NCBI GenBank assembly: GCA_001600695.1
Contig: BCKQ01000015.1
Span: 273,528 to 337,527, forward strand
Source: Ascoidea asiatica
Lineage: Eukaryota; Ascomycota; Saccharomycetes; Ascoideales; Ascoideaceae
Direction of reading: 5' to 3'
Length of the DNA: 64,000 nt
The position numbers and the translations under genes were made by a program. Of the stretch, positions 20,432 through 30,085 are shown piece after piece (within the stretch, counting starts at the first letter, position 1; each line of letters starts with the position of its first letter). The notes under the pieces are model-generated. The model searched no databases. It saw nothing but the letters and a program-made list of their open reading frames with translations, and was not told the origin of the DNA.

Positions 20432-21943
20432 TTAAAATCCTAATTTTTTTTTTAATGTAAATGTAACAATAAATGGTAAACTAACAATTAAAAGAATATA
20501 TTGAAATAATAATATTACACCTAAACAATCTAATTGTAAATGATCATGATTATTATCTTTTGGTGTATAAAATGATGTTAAATAAACTTGAGTTGTAAAA
20601 CTTGGTAATGAAAAATTTATTGAAATTATTAATGAAAGTATAATTTCATTTTCATTTTCAAAATTTAAAAATTTAAAATTTTTAAGTATATTAATATAAA
20701 TTAATCCAATTATTGGTAATATACATAATTTTAAAATTGTTAATAAAATAACTGATTTCCAAAATCCATTTGGAGAATTTTTAAGATTTAATTTTTGAAT
20801 TGTACTACCTAATAATAATAATCCAAAAGGTACTTGAGCATTTGATAAATATGATGTAAAATCCATTAAAAAATTTAAAGGAGGTAATGAATCTGGTGCA
20901 TCTGGTAATGAAACTGTTGTTTTAACAAATAAAGCTTTTAACCATGGTATCATTGCTATTATTATTGAAATTATTAATGTTAATGAAGGTGGTCTTAAAA
21001 AATTGAATAAAAATGCTTTTAAAATTCCAAAAATTTTTAAAATAAGCTGTCTTCTATTAATTCTTCTTGTTATTACTTCTATATTTTCATTACTATTTTC
21101 ATTACTATTTTCATTACTATTTTCATTACTATTTTCATTACTATTTTCATTACTATTTTCATTTTCATTTTCATCAAGATTTTCTATTGATGATAATCTT
21201 AGATCAATTTCTCTAGTTCTTGTAATTATTATAGAAGTACCATTTTTTGAAACTGGTGTAAGTATATCATTTGTATTTGTATTAGTATTTGAAGATTTAG
21301 ATTTAATTGATTGATCATCAGAAATTACTAAAGTTTGAAGTTCAATTCCATTTATATTACTAGTTTCTAAATTAATTTCTGGATCAGTGACTTGAATTGA
21401 ATTTTGATTAATATTATTATCATTTAATAAATCAAATTGTATTAATTTAAATAAACCAAAATTAAATAAAAAAATAAAACTTATTAATACAAACATTAAA
21501 GCAAAAGCAATACCTTTATCAGCTTGAGTAGAAGTAAAAATAGAAGTATTTGATAAAGTTTGAATATAACCAATTGGTATATCACCATTATTATTAAATA
21601 TTGAAGCTAAAAGTGAACCACCTTTCCATCTATTTGGAATTGGAGTGAAAATTGTTAAAATTAAACCAATTAAAAACCCAAAAAAAAGAATAATAATTGT
21701 AGTGAATGAAATAATTCCAATATATTTTAAATCTTTATAAGATATATTTATTATAATTTTATTAAAAATCATACTTGGAAGTAAAATATTAAGTATAATA
21801 TTAGATAAATTTCTTGTTGTTTCAATAGATAATAATTTTTTTCTAGATAAAAAAAAACCAATAACACCTATAAAATAAATTTTTAACATTGGTTTGAATG
21901 CACACCATATTATTGTTCCAATTTCAGTTTTTTTACCTTCCAT
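20432..21943 (-). CDS. PIN-like transporter 1 (auxin efflux carrier family)
   Basis: 503 residues with about five N-terminal TM segments, a hydrophilic central loop (about 185-300), and five C-terminal TMs. The N-half carries WKGGSLLASIFNNNGDIPIGY and TQADKGIAFALM, and the C-half FLRPPSLTLIISIIIAMIPWLK and a LPSFTTQVYLTSF segment, the hallmarks of the PF03547 family (yeast Ecm3/YNL095C/YOR092W group, ER-located PIN-like proteins in other eukaryotes). Substrate unknown in fungi. The loop has six 12-bp repeats coding Asn-Glu-Asn-Ser. First of three tandem paralogues; shares a near-identical 156-bp tract with the second. Confidence 0.9.
   Translation of the reverse strand: MEGKKTEIGTIIWCAFKPMLKIYFIGVIGFFLSRKKLLSIETTRNLSNIILNILLPSMIFNKIIINISYKDLKYIGIISFTTIIILFFGFLIGLILTIFTPIPNRWKGGSLLASIFNNNGDIPIGYIQTLSNTSIFTSTQADKGIAFALMFVLISFIFLFNFGLFKLIQFDLLNDNNINQNSIQVTDPEINLETSNINGIELQTLVISDDQSIKSKSSNTNTNTNDILTPVSKNGTSIIITRTREIDLRLSSIENLDENENENSNENSNENSNENSNENSNENSNENIEVITRRINRRQLILKIFGILKAFLFNFLRPPSLTLIISIIIAMIPWLKALFVKTTVSLPDAPDSLPPLNFLMDFTSYLSNAQVPFGLLLLGSTIQKLNLKNSPNGFWKSVILLTILKLCILPIIGLIYINILKNFKFLNFENENEIILSLIISINFSLPSFTTQVYLTSFYTPKDNNHDHLQLDCLGVILLFQYILLIVSLPFIVTFTLKKKLGF
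20858..21013 (-). repeat. Near-identical tract shared with PIN-like 2 (copy A)
   Basis: 156 bp matching 23121-23276 with a single base difference by eye, while flanking parts of the two genes differ at many positions. It covers the TM segment and loop from NFLRPPSLT to NFLMDF. Read as a gene-conversion tract. Confidence 0.85.
21083..21154. repeat. Six 12-bp coding repeats
   Basis: Six exact ATTTTCATTACT units in the loop of PIN-like gene 1, read on the minus strand as repeats of Ser-Asn-Glu-Asn. Being a multiple of three, the array can change length without breaking the frame. Confidence 0.9.
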
Positions 21944-22693
21944 TTTTTCACTAAGAATTCGTTGATTATTAGCTTAATATATATTTTAATACTTATTGTA
22001 ATTTATATTTTATATTATTTTGAGATTAATTTAGCAATTATTATAGAAATATTGTTATTTTTGAGCATCTTTCTACAAAAAGATCCTTTTTCTTAAAGGA
22101 TAAGTCCCTGCAATAGTACCATTTTGGAAAAGAATCATAGAAATTAAGAAGAAATGAGATATGAATGAGGATATGAATAATAACCTCTTGAGATCAGTGG
22201 ATGATGAAGCAAAGAATGACTGAAGACACTGAATCAGTTTCTCCCACCAAACTGAAGACTGAAGTTTACTTGAATAATTTGGATTTGCTTTCTCTTTCTC
22301 TTTGTTTGTTTGTTTATTTGTTTATTTCTTTATTTTTTTTGTTTCTTGTTTGTTTTTTCATTTTGTGGTTTGCAGCAGATGAATAAAAAGAAAACCGAGG
22401 AAAAAAACAGGAAAAAGTGAAAATCCGGGGTAAATACCTGAGAAATCGGGATGTGTAAAGTGAGTAAATTAAATATGAAAAAGAGTAACTAGTGGAATAC
22501 CTTTGCAAATAAGACCTTTTTGGAAACATCTCGGCTAATTTGGATTATTGAAATTTTTGTTGGATGAAAATATTTGGTAGAAGAAACAACGAGAAGAAAC
22601 AAGAAGAAGAGATTATTGAAAGAAAAAGAGGATTAGAAGAAAGAATTGGAATGAAAGTAGTCAGAAAGAAAGAAAAGAATGAGGGTTTGTTGA
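21944..22693. other. Intergenic between PIN-like genes
   Basis: Upstream region of PIN-like 1 and downstream of PIN-like 2. It contains a purine-rich stretch on the plus strand (about 22570-22690) and no supported gene; small ORFs here are T-rich or purine-tract artefacts. Confidence 0.4.
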
Positions 22694-24277
22694 TTAGAAT
22701 CCTAAGGTATGTTTTAAAGTGAAAGTGACAACAAATGGTAAACTTATTGCAAGAACTGGATATTGAAATAATAAACATATTGCTAAACAATCAATTTGTA
22801 AATGATCATGATTTTTATCATTTGGTGTAAAAAAAGCAGTTAAAAAAACTTGAACTGTGAAAGTTGGTAATGACCAATTTAAAATTATTATAAACATTAA
22901 AATTATATCATTTTCATTATTAAATGAAAGCCAATTTGAATTTTTTAATCTTATAATCCATAAAGTTCCTAAAATTGGCATAATACATAATTTTAAAATT
23001 GTTAAAAAAATTGCAGATTTCCAAAAACCTTTTGGAAATTTTTTAATTTTTAATTTAGAAATTGTACCACCTAATAATAATAAACCAAATGGTACTTGAG
23101 CATTTGCTAAATATGCAGTGAAATCCATTAAAAAATTTAAAGGAGGTGATGAATCTGGTGCATCTGGTAATGAAACTGTTGTTTTAACAAATAAAGCTTT
23201 TAACCATGGTATCATTGCTATTATTATTGAAATTATTAATGTTAATGAAGGTGGTCTTAAAAAATTGAATAAAAAAAATGAAATTATTGATAAACATTTT
23301 TTTTTTAATGATTTTTTTTTAATTGAATTTTCTGAATCAACTTCAACTTCATTTTCTAATTCATTAATAATTTCATTTTTTTGTTTTGGTGGTAAACCAA
23401 TTTCTGTTGAAATTATTGTTAAATTTCTAGTTAAAATAGATAAAACATCTTTGTTTTCATTATTTATATTATTTATATTATTTATATTATTTGAACTTGA
23501 TTGATAAGAATATTCTTGTATTACATCATTCAATCCTTCATTTTGCTTTTTATTTTTAAATAATTTATTTGAAGAAGAATTTGTTAAAGATTTAACTATA
23601 TTATCCTCTATAATTACTTGACTATTAGTATCACTATCACTATTACTATTATTACTAGACTGTATACTTTGAATATCTTCCATTGGTTGAGTATCAGTTT
23701 CCAAATCTTTTGAATTTTCAACATCATTTGAATCTTTTTTAAATAATTTATTATCATTTAAAAAATCATATTCAACTAATCTAAATAAACCAAAATTAAA
23801 ACAAAATAATAAAGTGAATATTAAAAAAATTAAAATAAAGGCAATACCTTTATCAGCTTGAGAAGTTGTAAGAATAGAAGTATTTGATAAAGTTTGAATA
23901 TAAGCAATTGGTAAATCAGAATTATTTATAAATATTGAAGCTAAAAGAGAACTACCTTTCCATCTTTTTGGAATTGGAGTTATAAAATTTAATAAAATTC
24001 CAAAACCAAAACCTGCTAAAGTTATAATTGTTGAAGTTAAAGAAACTATACCAATATATTTTATATCCGAATCAGAAATATTTGTAATAATTTTATTAAA
24101 TATTAAACATGGTAATAATACATTCAATACAATTGCAGAAATATTTTTTGAAGTATCTATTGGTAATATTTTTTTTTTTGATAATAAAAATCCAACACCT
24201 ATTATTAGATAAATTTTTATTATCGGTTTAAATGAAGACCAAATTATTATTCCAATATCAGTATTATCACCTCTCAT
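22694..24277 (-). CDS. PIN-like transporter 2 (auxin efflux carrier family)
   Basis: 527 residues, same layout as its neighbour: N-terminal TMs with WKGSSLLASIFINNSDLPI and TSQADKGIAFILI, a long polar loop (about 180-330) with Ser/Asn runs and NNINNINNINN, then FLRPPSLTLIISIIIAMIPWLK and SLPTFTVQVFLTAFFTP. The central loop is unrelated to that of PIN-like 1, while the TM halves align throughout. Predicted to be an intracellular (ER) transporter, substrate unknown. Part of a tandem array with 20432-21943 and 26695-28179, which points to local duplication. Confidence 0.9.
   Translation of the reverse strand: MRGDNTDIGIIIWSSFKPIIKIYLIIGVGFLLSKKKILPIDTSKNISAIVLNVLLPCLIFNKIITNISDSDIKYIGIVSLTSTIITLAGFGFGILLNFITPIPKRWKGSSLLASIFINNSDLPIAYIQTLSNTSILTTSQADKGIAFILIFLIFTLLFCFNFGLFRLVEYDFLNDNKLFKKDSNDVENSKDLETDTQPMEDIQSIQSSNNSNSDSDTNSQVIIEDNIVKSLTNSSSNKLFKNKKQNEGLNDVIQEYSYQSSSNNINNINNINNENKDVLSILTRNLTIISTEIGLPPKQKNEIINELENEVEVDSENSIKKKSLKKKCLSIISFFLFNFLRPPSLTLIISIIIAMIPWLKALFVKTTVSLPDAPDSSPPLNFLMDFTAYLANAQVPFGLLLLGGTISKLKIKKFPKGFWKSAIFLTILKLCIMPILGTLWIIRLKNSNWLSFNNENDIILMFIIILNWSLPTFTVQVFLTAFFTPNDKNHDHLQIDCLAICLLFQYPVLAISLPFVVTFTLKHTLGF
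23121..23276 (-). repeat. Near-identical tract shared with PIN-like 1 (copy B)
   Basis: Counterpart of 20858-21013; one base differs (it changes a Leu codon to Ser in this copy). See that entry. Confidence 0.85.
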
Positions 24278-25195
24278 TATGATATATTATAGTGATGTGT
24301 AATATAAATAATCTTGAAATATGAATAATAACTAATAACCAATAACTAATATATACTTACTTTATTCTCACTTCATACCAACCATTACTTTTCCAATTAA
24401 TCGTAATCATTTAATCATTTATTCCTTTATTCCTTTATTCTTTTGTTCTCTCAGTATTCGTTTATTTGATCTAAATTTATTCGAATAAAATCAACAAAAC
24501 CCAAGAAACTGGCGCCAAAACAAAAGACCCACAGCACTGGCGACAAAAAAGAAAACCCAAACTACTGGACTCTAAAAGAAAATCCACAACACTGGCGACA
24601 ATGAGAAGTACCGCTAAATTGGACTCGTCTTTTGGTACCTGGTTCCTGGACTCAACTGAATCTCCACCAATAAAACCTGTTTCTGCTGCAAAGTCCGGCC
24701 CAACAGCAATAAATACAAAGTTCTGTCTCAAGACAAAAATTACAAAAATTACAAAAAAAGGTCTAAATTCTTCCTCTTTCTCGGTTTTTGCTTGAAGTGA
24801 TGTAATTTTAAGTGTATTTCCCTGCAATTAGTGACAATGTGTTGTCCAAAATGAATAAAAAGGGTGCTTATTTGCATGTGGATACCTTCGGGATGTGATA
24901 TTCTTTCTTATCAAATATCCTTTTTCCAGGACCTTGAAACTTGAAAAGAATCAATTTCAAAAAAGTTTGAAAAATTGGACTCTTTTGAAATATACTGCAT
25001 ATTTGATATATAAATATACTTCGAAAATTATAATATATATATGGGGAAAGGAAAGACAATAAATAAAATATATAACCAAAAATATTATCACTAACATCGT
25101 CTACCAATAAATTTAAAAGAAGTGTAATTTGAAATAGTTAATGATTGAAGTATATTTTTCTAAGATTATAATAAAACTATTATTTTTCCCTTAGA
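24278..25195. other. Divergent promoter region with imperfect repeats
   Basis: Between PIN-like 2 (minus) and the gene at 25196 (plus). Holds four imperfect repeats (24495-24603) and a G+C-richer stretch to about 24720. A minus-strand ORF (24477-24827) has no ATG-supported conserved content and is rejected. A CCCTTAG directly before the ATG at 25196 could be a 3' splice site but no branch site is evident. Confidence 0.4.
24495..24603. repeat. Four imperfect ~28-bp repeats
   Basis: Four units share the pattern AAAACCCA-(n)-ACTGGCGAC/C-AAAA; the third copy has ACTGGACTC instead. They lie 220 bp upstream of PIN-like 2 and could be repeated regulatory sites. Confidence 0.65.
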
Positions 25196-26371
25196 ATGAA
25201 ACATGAAACATTTTATAATTATACATATTCAACAACAATAAATACTTTAAATCGCTATATTGATCAAATTCCAATTGATCATAGTCAAGATGATCCAATT
25301 AATGATTTAATGAATATTATTAATGGAAATAATCAAATGGATGATTTTACTCAAACTAAAAATATTAATCTCAAATATAATTTCAAGGATCTAATGGAAA
25401 ATAATGATGAAGAAAGCAAACATTGTTCTAAGATCTTTAAACTATATTCAGTTTCACCATCTGAAATTTATTGTTTATTAGTTGAATTACGTTTTTCAAT
25501 TAGAAAAAATTCTCAATTTTTTTTAAAATTATTATTATTAGCTGCTTTTACTTCAAAATCAATTTTAATCTCTTTTATAACAAAAGATGAAAATTTATTA
25601 ATTTTTAATAAATATTTTTTTAAAAATTTAAAAAAAAAAAATAAAATTAATAATTTAATTATTAAAAAGAATAATAAAATTATTGATTATAATATAAAAT
25701 TCGAATTATTAAATATCTTAGGTCATTGTATTTTGAAATTTTTCCCAACTACTCAATGTTTAATTGAAAAAATTAGAGAAAATTTAAAATTACATGATAT
25801 CTTCTCAATTGATAATCAATTTATTGAAGATTTTCAAAAAGAAAATAAATTAAATGATAAATCTAATAATGAAAATATCAACAAAAAAAAATTAAATTGT
25901 CTTAAAGAATATAAAATTTTAGCNAAAGTTATTGAAAATAAAAATTATAATAATATTAATGATAAAAATAAATTAGAATTTTTATTATTAATTTTATCTG
26001 ACAGTGATCATGAAATTATTCAAATCTTGATTCTACAGCATTTTCAATTAAATAATATCAATAACAATTTACAACCAAATAAATTAGATCATATATTCAA
26101 ATTAGATTTTTTTGCATTTAATTTATTATCATGTCCAATTCCACAATTAAATCTATTTATTGCTGTNTATGATGCTGATAATTTAATTTATCAACTAAAA
26201 ACTTATCATCCAAATAATAATAATAATAATAAACTCGGTAATTCAATTATAATTAAAAAAAGAAAAAGAATTTTAAAAAATAAATATTTACTTGATTCAA
26301 AAAGAACAATTTTGAAATCTTTTTTAATAAGAGTTAATAAAAATTTAACTCTTTGTGAAAATTTTGACTAA
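25196..26371 (+). CDS. Unrecognised protein, largely helical
   Basis: 391 codons from the ATG at 25196 to TAA. The N-third is polar (Asn/Asp-rich). From about residue 80 it is hydrophobic-helical (VSPSEIYCLLVELRFSIRK, FFLKLLLLAAFTSKS, FELLNILGHCILKFFP), with Asn/Lys-rich spacers and a basic end (IIIKKRKRILKNKY). No signal peptide or clear TM pair. Two bases are recorded as N (25924, 26167); both fall in third positions of four-fold codons (GCN and GTN), so the protein is unaffected (Ala and Val). It is on the opposite strand to the PIN-like genes and separates the second from the third. I do not recognise the family. Confidence 0.7.
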   Translation: MKHETFYNYTYSTTINTLNRYIDQIPIDHSQDDPINDLMNIINGNNQMDDFTQTKNINLKYNFKDLMENNDEESKHCSKIFKLYSVSPSEIYCLLVELRFSIRKNSQFFLKLLLLAAFTSKSILISFITKDENLLIFNKYFFKNLKKKNKINNLIIKKNNKIIDYNIKFELLNILGHCILKFFPTTQCLIEKIRENLKLHDIFSIDNQFIEDFQKENKLNDKSNNENINKKKLNCLKEYKILXKVIENKNYNNINDKNKLEFLLLILSDSDHEIIQILILQHFQLNNINNNLQPNKLDHIFKLDFFAFNLLSCPIPQLNLFIAXYDADNLIYQLKTYHPNNNNNNKLGNSIIIKKRKRILKNKYLLDSKRTILKSFLIRVNKNLTLCENFD

Positions 26372-26694
26372 TAAAGATTTTATAAATAAAAAATTTGAAA
26401 AAACTTCATCTCAAAAAGCAATCTTTTAATGAAATCCAGATGTAGGCAGGGACTCTATGATCATATTTCTCCTGGATTAAATATGAAAATTATCGCTTCA
26501 ATTTCTTTTTATATAACTCTTTTTCACTTCTTTTAAATCCTTTTAGCTTATCTATTCACTCATCTACTCTCTTTTTCCATTTGAGTCTAAAATTTTTGCT
26601 CTATTCAGCATATTATGGTTTTATATTTTTTTTTTATTTTACTTTATTTTCTATAGCTCTAAATTTCAATACTAAGAAAAATAAATATATATGA
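26372..26694. other. Convergent 3' intergenic spacer
   Basis: T-rich on the plus strand. No gene seen. Likely 3' UTRs and terminators of the two convergent genes. Confidence 0.4.
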
Positions 26695-28179
26695 TTAAAA
26701 ATTAAGAGTCGATTTTAGTGTATAAGAAACTACAAATGGTAAGGAAATGATTAAAATTGAATATTGAAATAAAAGACAAATACCAAAACAATCCATTTGA
26801 ATATTAGAATTAGAAATAGGAACTGAATTTTTTTTTTCAACTTTATCCTCAACTTTATCTTCGACTTTATCTTCAACATCATTATTCGTTTGACTGACAA
26901 CTTTATTGTTGATTTCATTTTGCTCATTATTAGTGACATTAGGATTATTATTAGGATTATTATTGGGATCAATATTTTCAAACTCAATCTCCAGTTCAAT
27001 ATTATTATCATTTTCAATTTCATTTTCGTTTTCATTTTCATTTTCAATTGATTGATTTGAAGAATTTGAAGAATAAAAAGCAGTTAAATATAATTGAGTA
27101 GTTAAACTTGGTAAACACCAATTTAAAATTATAATAAAAGATAAAATTATATCATTTTCATTATTAAAATTTATTAAATTTGAAGATTTTAATCTAAGTA
27201 ACCATAAAGTTCCAATTATTGGCATTATACATAATTTTAAAGTTGTTAATAAAATTGCAGATTTCCAAAAACCTTTTGGAAATTTTTTAAAATTTAATTT
27301 TTCTATAGTACAACCTAATAATAATAAACCAATTGGAACTTGAGCATTTGCTAAATATGCAGTGAAATCCATTAAGAAATTTAATGGAGGTAATGAATCT
27401 GGAGCATTTGGTATTGAAATTTTAGTTTTAACAAATAAAGCTTTTAACCATGGTATAAAAGAAATAATTATAGATAATATTAAAGCAATTGCAGGTGGTC
27501 TTAAAAAATTAGATAAAAAAAAATAAATAATATTTTTAAAAGTTTTTAATAAATTTAATTTTTTTTCATTATTTTTTATAGTTATGGCTTCTTGTTGTTG
27601 ATTTTGTTGTAGATTAGAATTAAAAGATTCATTATCAATGATTTTATGTTTTAAAACAAATTTTGAATCATATTCAATTAATCTAAATAAACCAAGATTA
27701 AAACAATAAAATACACCAATAGAACTATAAATAATTGCAAAAGCTACACCTTTATCAGATTAAGTTGAATTAAAAACTGAAATTGCAGATAAAGATTGTA
27801 AATAAGCAATTGGTATATCACCATTATTTGTAAACATTGAAGCAAAAATTGAACCACCTAACCAAGATTTTGGAATTTTAGTTAAAACATTTGATATTAA
27901 AGCAATTGAAAAACCTAAAGTATAAGTTAATAAAGAAGTTAAAATTAAAATTCCAATATTATATAAATCATGAATTGAGATATTTGTGATAACTTTATTA
28001 AAAGTTATTGAAGGTATAAAAACTGTTAAAACTATTGTTGATAATTTTTTTGTTACTAATGAAGTTAAAATTTTTTTTTTTGATAAAAAAAAACCAACAG
28101 CTAATATTAAATAAATTTTAATTATTGGTTTAAAAGATATCCATATTATATTTCCTAAAGGTATTGACAGATCTGACAT
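26695..28179 (-). pseudogene. PIN-like transporter 3 with single nonsense codon
   Basis: The frame from ATG 28179 to the stop at 26695 is continuous apart from one TAA at 27760-27762. At that point both paralogues have CAA (Gln, in TQADKGIAF), so one C-to-T change explains it. Both sides are well conserved: WLGGSIFASMFTNNGDIPIAY before the stop, NFLRPPAIALILSIIISFIPWLK, MDFTAYLANAQVPIGLLLLG and WCLPSLTTQLYLTAFY after it. Without the stop it would be 494 residues. A polar insert (about 375-440) with KVEDKVEDKVE repeats interrupts the C-half. It is either a young pseudogene, a null allele, or a gene with read-through or a sequencing error; the rest shows no decay. Confidence 0.8.
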
Positions 28180-29361
28180 TTTATTTTCTTTTATTTTCTT
28201 TTGTTCTATTCATTATATTCACTTTGCTTTGAATATAAAAAAGAAAAATAGTTAAGAGAAATTAAATTAGTTATATAAATAAATGTTAAGTAACCAACCA
28301 TTACTCGATTTGAACAATTGAATCTAAATTTTCAGTTTTGATCTTTGATTATCATTATTATTGTCTTTCATTATAATTTCTCACAGAGGAAGTTTAGTTC
28401 ATTCTCTAGAGTAAATAACTGGACTGCAAGTGAATGAGCATTGTGTGAGGGTTTCTCCAAGGTTTACTAGTAGTTCATTCTTTTACTGACAGTTGATTAA
28501 AAATTATCCTCATCAATTTTAAAATATTGGAATATTATTGAAATGAATAATCGAGAATGAAATCTTCATAAACTTCTTCCATTGAGGCTTCCACCACATT
28601 TCCTTGTTTTTTCAGTCTTGTTTATTTTTCAACAGCACTCGGCTGTCATCGCTTTACCCCGGATTCCAGCGGAGTTTTTTTTTTTATTTTTCCAACGTCA
28701 AGAATCTGCACTAGCCTGCATTTTCAAGCTGCAAATAACCCTAAATTTTAACTTACTAGCCACTCTGAAATTAAGCCACAACCCTTAAATAGTAACACAC
28801 CAGCCATTTAAGATTAATGTTAAATGGTGTTCGGCAATTAGTAAAACCGAAGTAAGTGAGCGCACAGTAATGTATCTGCTAGCATTAAAAAACAGGAAAC
28901 AACATTGGATTTCTACAGACTCTTATCTCCGCTTTAAATTAGGACAATCGAAATTTAGGACAACAGTTTTAAAACCGAGGGGTGAATTGAGGCAAAGAAT
29001 GCGTTGTTTGTGCATGGATTAGAAAATAGGTTTCTTCTCATTAATTTATTAATCCCTGAGTTGCTTCATTTATCTCTTTGGGATTTCAGTTTCTTAATTA
29101 CTTTTAATTTTACTGCCACTATTTTTTATCACTCTTTGTTTAATTGTACCCTTTGGCTTAAAAAATATACAAGATTTTATAGTAGAAGAAATACCATATA
29201 AATATAACAGTATCGCTGGATATTTTACAATTCTTTTTGTTTTAATTTTGAAGTACGTAATCATATATCCTTTAACTCTGTATTTCTAATAAACTAAAAT
29301 ATTTTTATCAATTTGTTACCAAGATCAATATTACATGAAATATAGTTTCAAATAAATTAAA
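28180..29361. other. Intergenic with G+C-rich stretch
   Basis: About 1.2 kb between divergent genes. A G+C-richer stretch at about 28600-28790 (CTTTACCCCGGATTCCAGCGG) and another near 28850-28990. Short ORFs have no supporting features. Likely promoters of PIN-like 3 and the gene at 29362. Confidence 0.4.
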
Positions 29362-29895
29362 ATGCCACCAAAAGATGATCAATTATCAAAACTAGAAGAA
29401 TCAATTTCAGAAATCTCCAACAGACTTTCAGAACTAGAAGCCAGACTAGATTTCAAGCTAGATTTCAAGCTAGATTTCAAGCTTGATGACAAACTAGCTG
29501 ATTTTGATTCCAAAGTGGCCACCAGACTAGAATCCCTCAATGCTGCCCATGCTTCCACTGCTTCCAACGATGCCAAAGATGCCAATGATCCCGATAATAA
29601 TGCACAAACCTCTTCAAGCCGGATCATCCGCTTTTTTTCCACCACACGTGTCTATCCCGGAACTGGAATATTTATTTACAGTTTTGCTGTTTTCGGCGGT
29701 GTAATTCTCGGGTACGTCTTCTTCCGGGGAAGGGGTCTCTCGGCGCTGGAGGAGGTCCAGCAAGACCCATTGCCGGATCCAGTCTTAGTCTCAGTCTCAG
29801 ATCCAACTTCAGATGCAAATTCAGATTCTGATTATGCTTTTTATTTACAGTTCTTTTCACTTTTGTTTATGCTATATTTTATATATTCAGCATAA
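29362..29895 (+). CDS. Unrecognised coiled-coil protein with TM segment
   Basis: 177 residues from ATG 29362. Residues 1-70 are a predicted coiled coil (LEESISEISNRLSELEARL) containing three 12-bp repeats coding Asp-Phe-Lys-Leu. An Ala/Asp/Asn-rich linker follows, then RIIRFFSTTR, one clear TM segment with GxxxG (about 102-122), a basic arginine-glycine end, and a hydrophobic C-terminal tail (FYLQFFSLLFMLYFIYSA). Codons use far more C and G than neighbouring genes (GCC, CTC, GTC), like the intergenic islands. The coiled coil plus TM layout suggests an organelle membrane protein, but no family is recognised. A real gene is likely from the ATG context and ordered layout. Confidence 0.6.
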   Translation: MPPKDDQLSKLEESISEISNRLSELEARLDFKLDFKLDFKLDDKLADFDSKVATRLESLNAAHASTASNDAKDANDPDNNAQTSSSRIIRFFSTTRVYPGTGIFIYSFAVFGGVILGYVFFRGRGLSALEEVQQDPLPDPVLVSVSDPTSDANSDSDYAFYLQFFSLLFMLYFIYSA

Positions 29896-29918
29896 CATAT
29901 TGACAAAGATTAATAAAA

Positions 29919-29972
29919 ACTTCAAAGACTTCAAAGACTTCAAAGACTTCAAAGACTTCAAAGATATCAAAG
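29919..29972. repeat. 9-bp tandem repeat ACTTCAAAG
   Basis: Five exact ACTTCAAAG units plus one variant (ATATCAAAG), 24 bp after the stop of the gene at 29362 and about 115 bp before the next ATG. Non-coding. Confidence 0.9.
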
Positions 29973-30085
29973 AGATATAAATATTCTTAATTTAATTATT
30001 TTCCTTTTCTTTTCTTCTCTTTCACTTTCACTTTTTTTCATAATTCATTAGAATAATAAAGTATTTCCAAATCAAAATCTGAAAA

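Noticed and set aside
21083-21154. CRISPR-like array
   Set aside because: 12-bp units without spacers inside a coding region of a eukaryotic gene.
24477-24827. 116-codon minus-strand ORF
   Set aside because: It reads across the imperfect repeats and promoter DNA; no conserved content.
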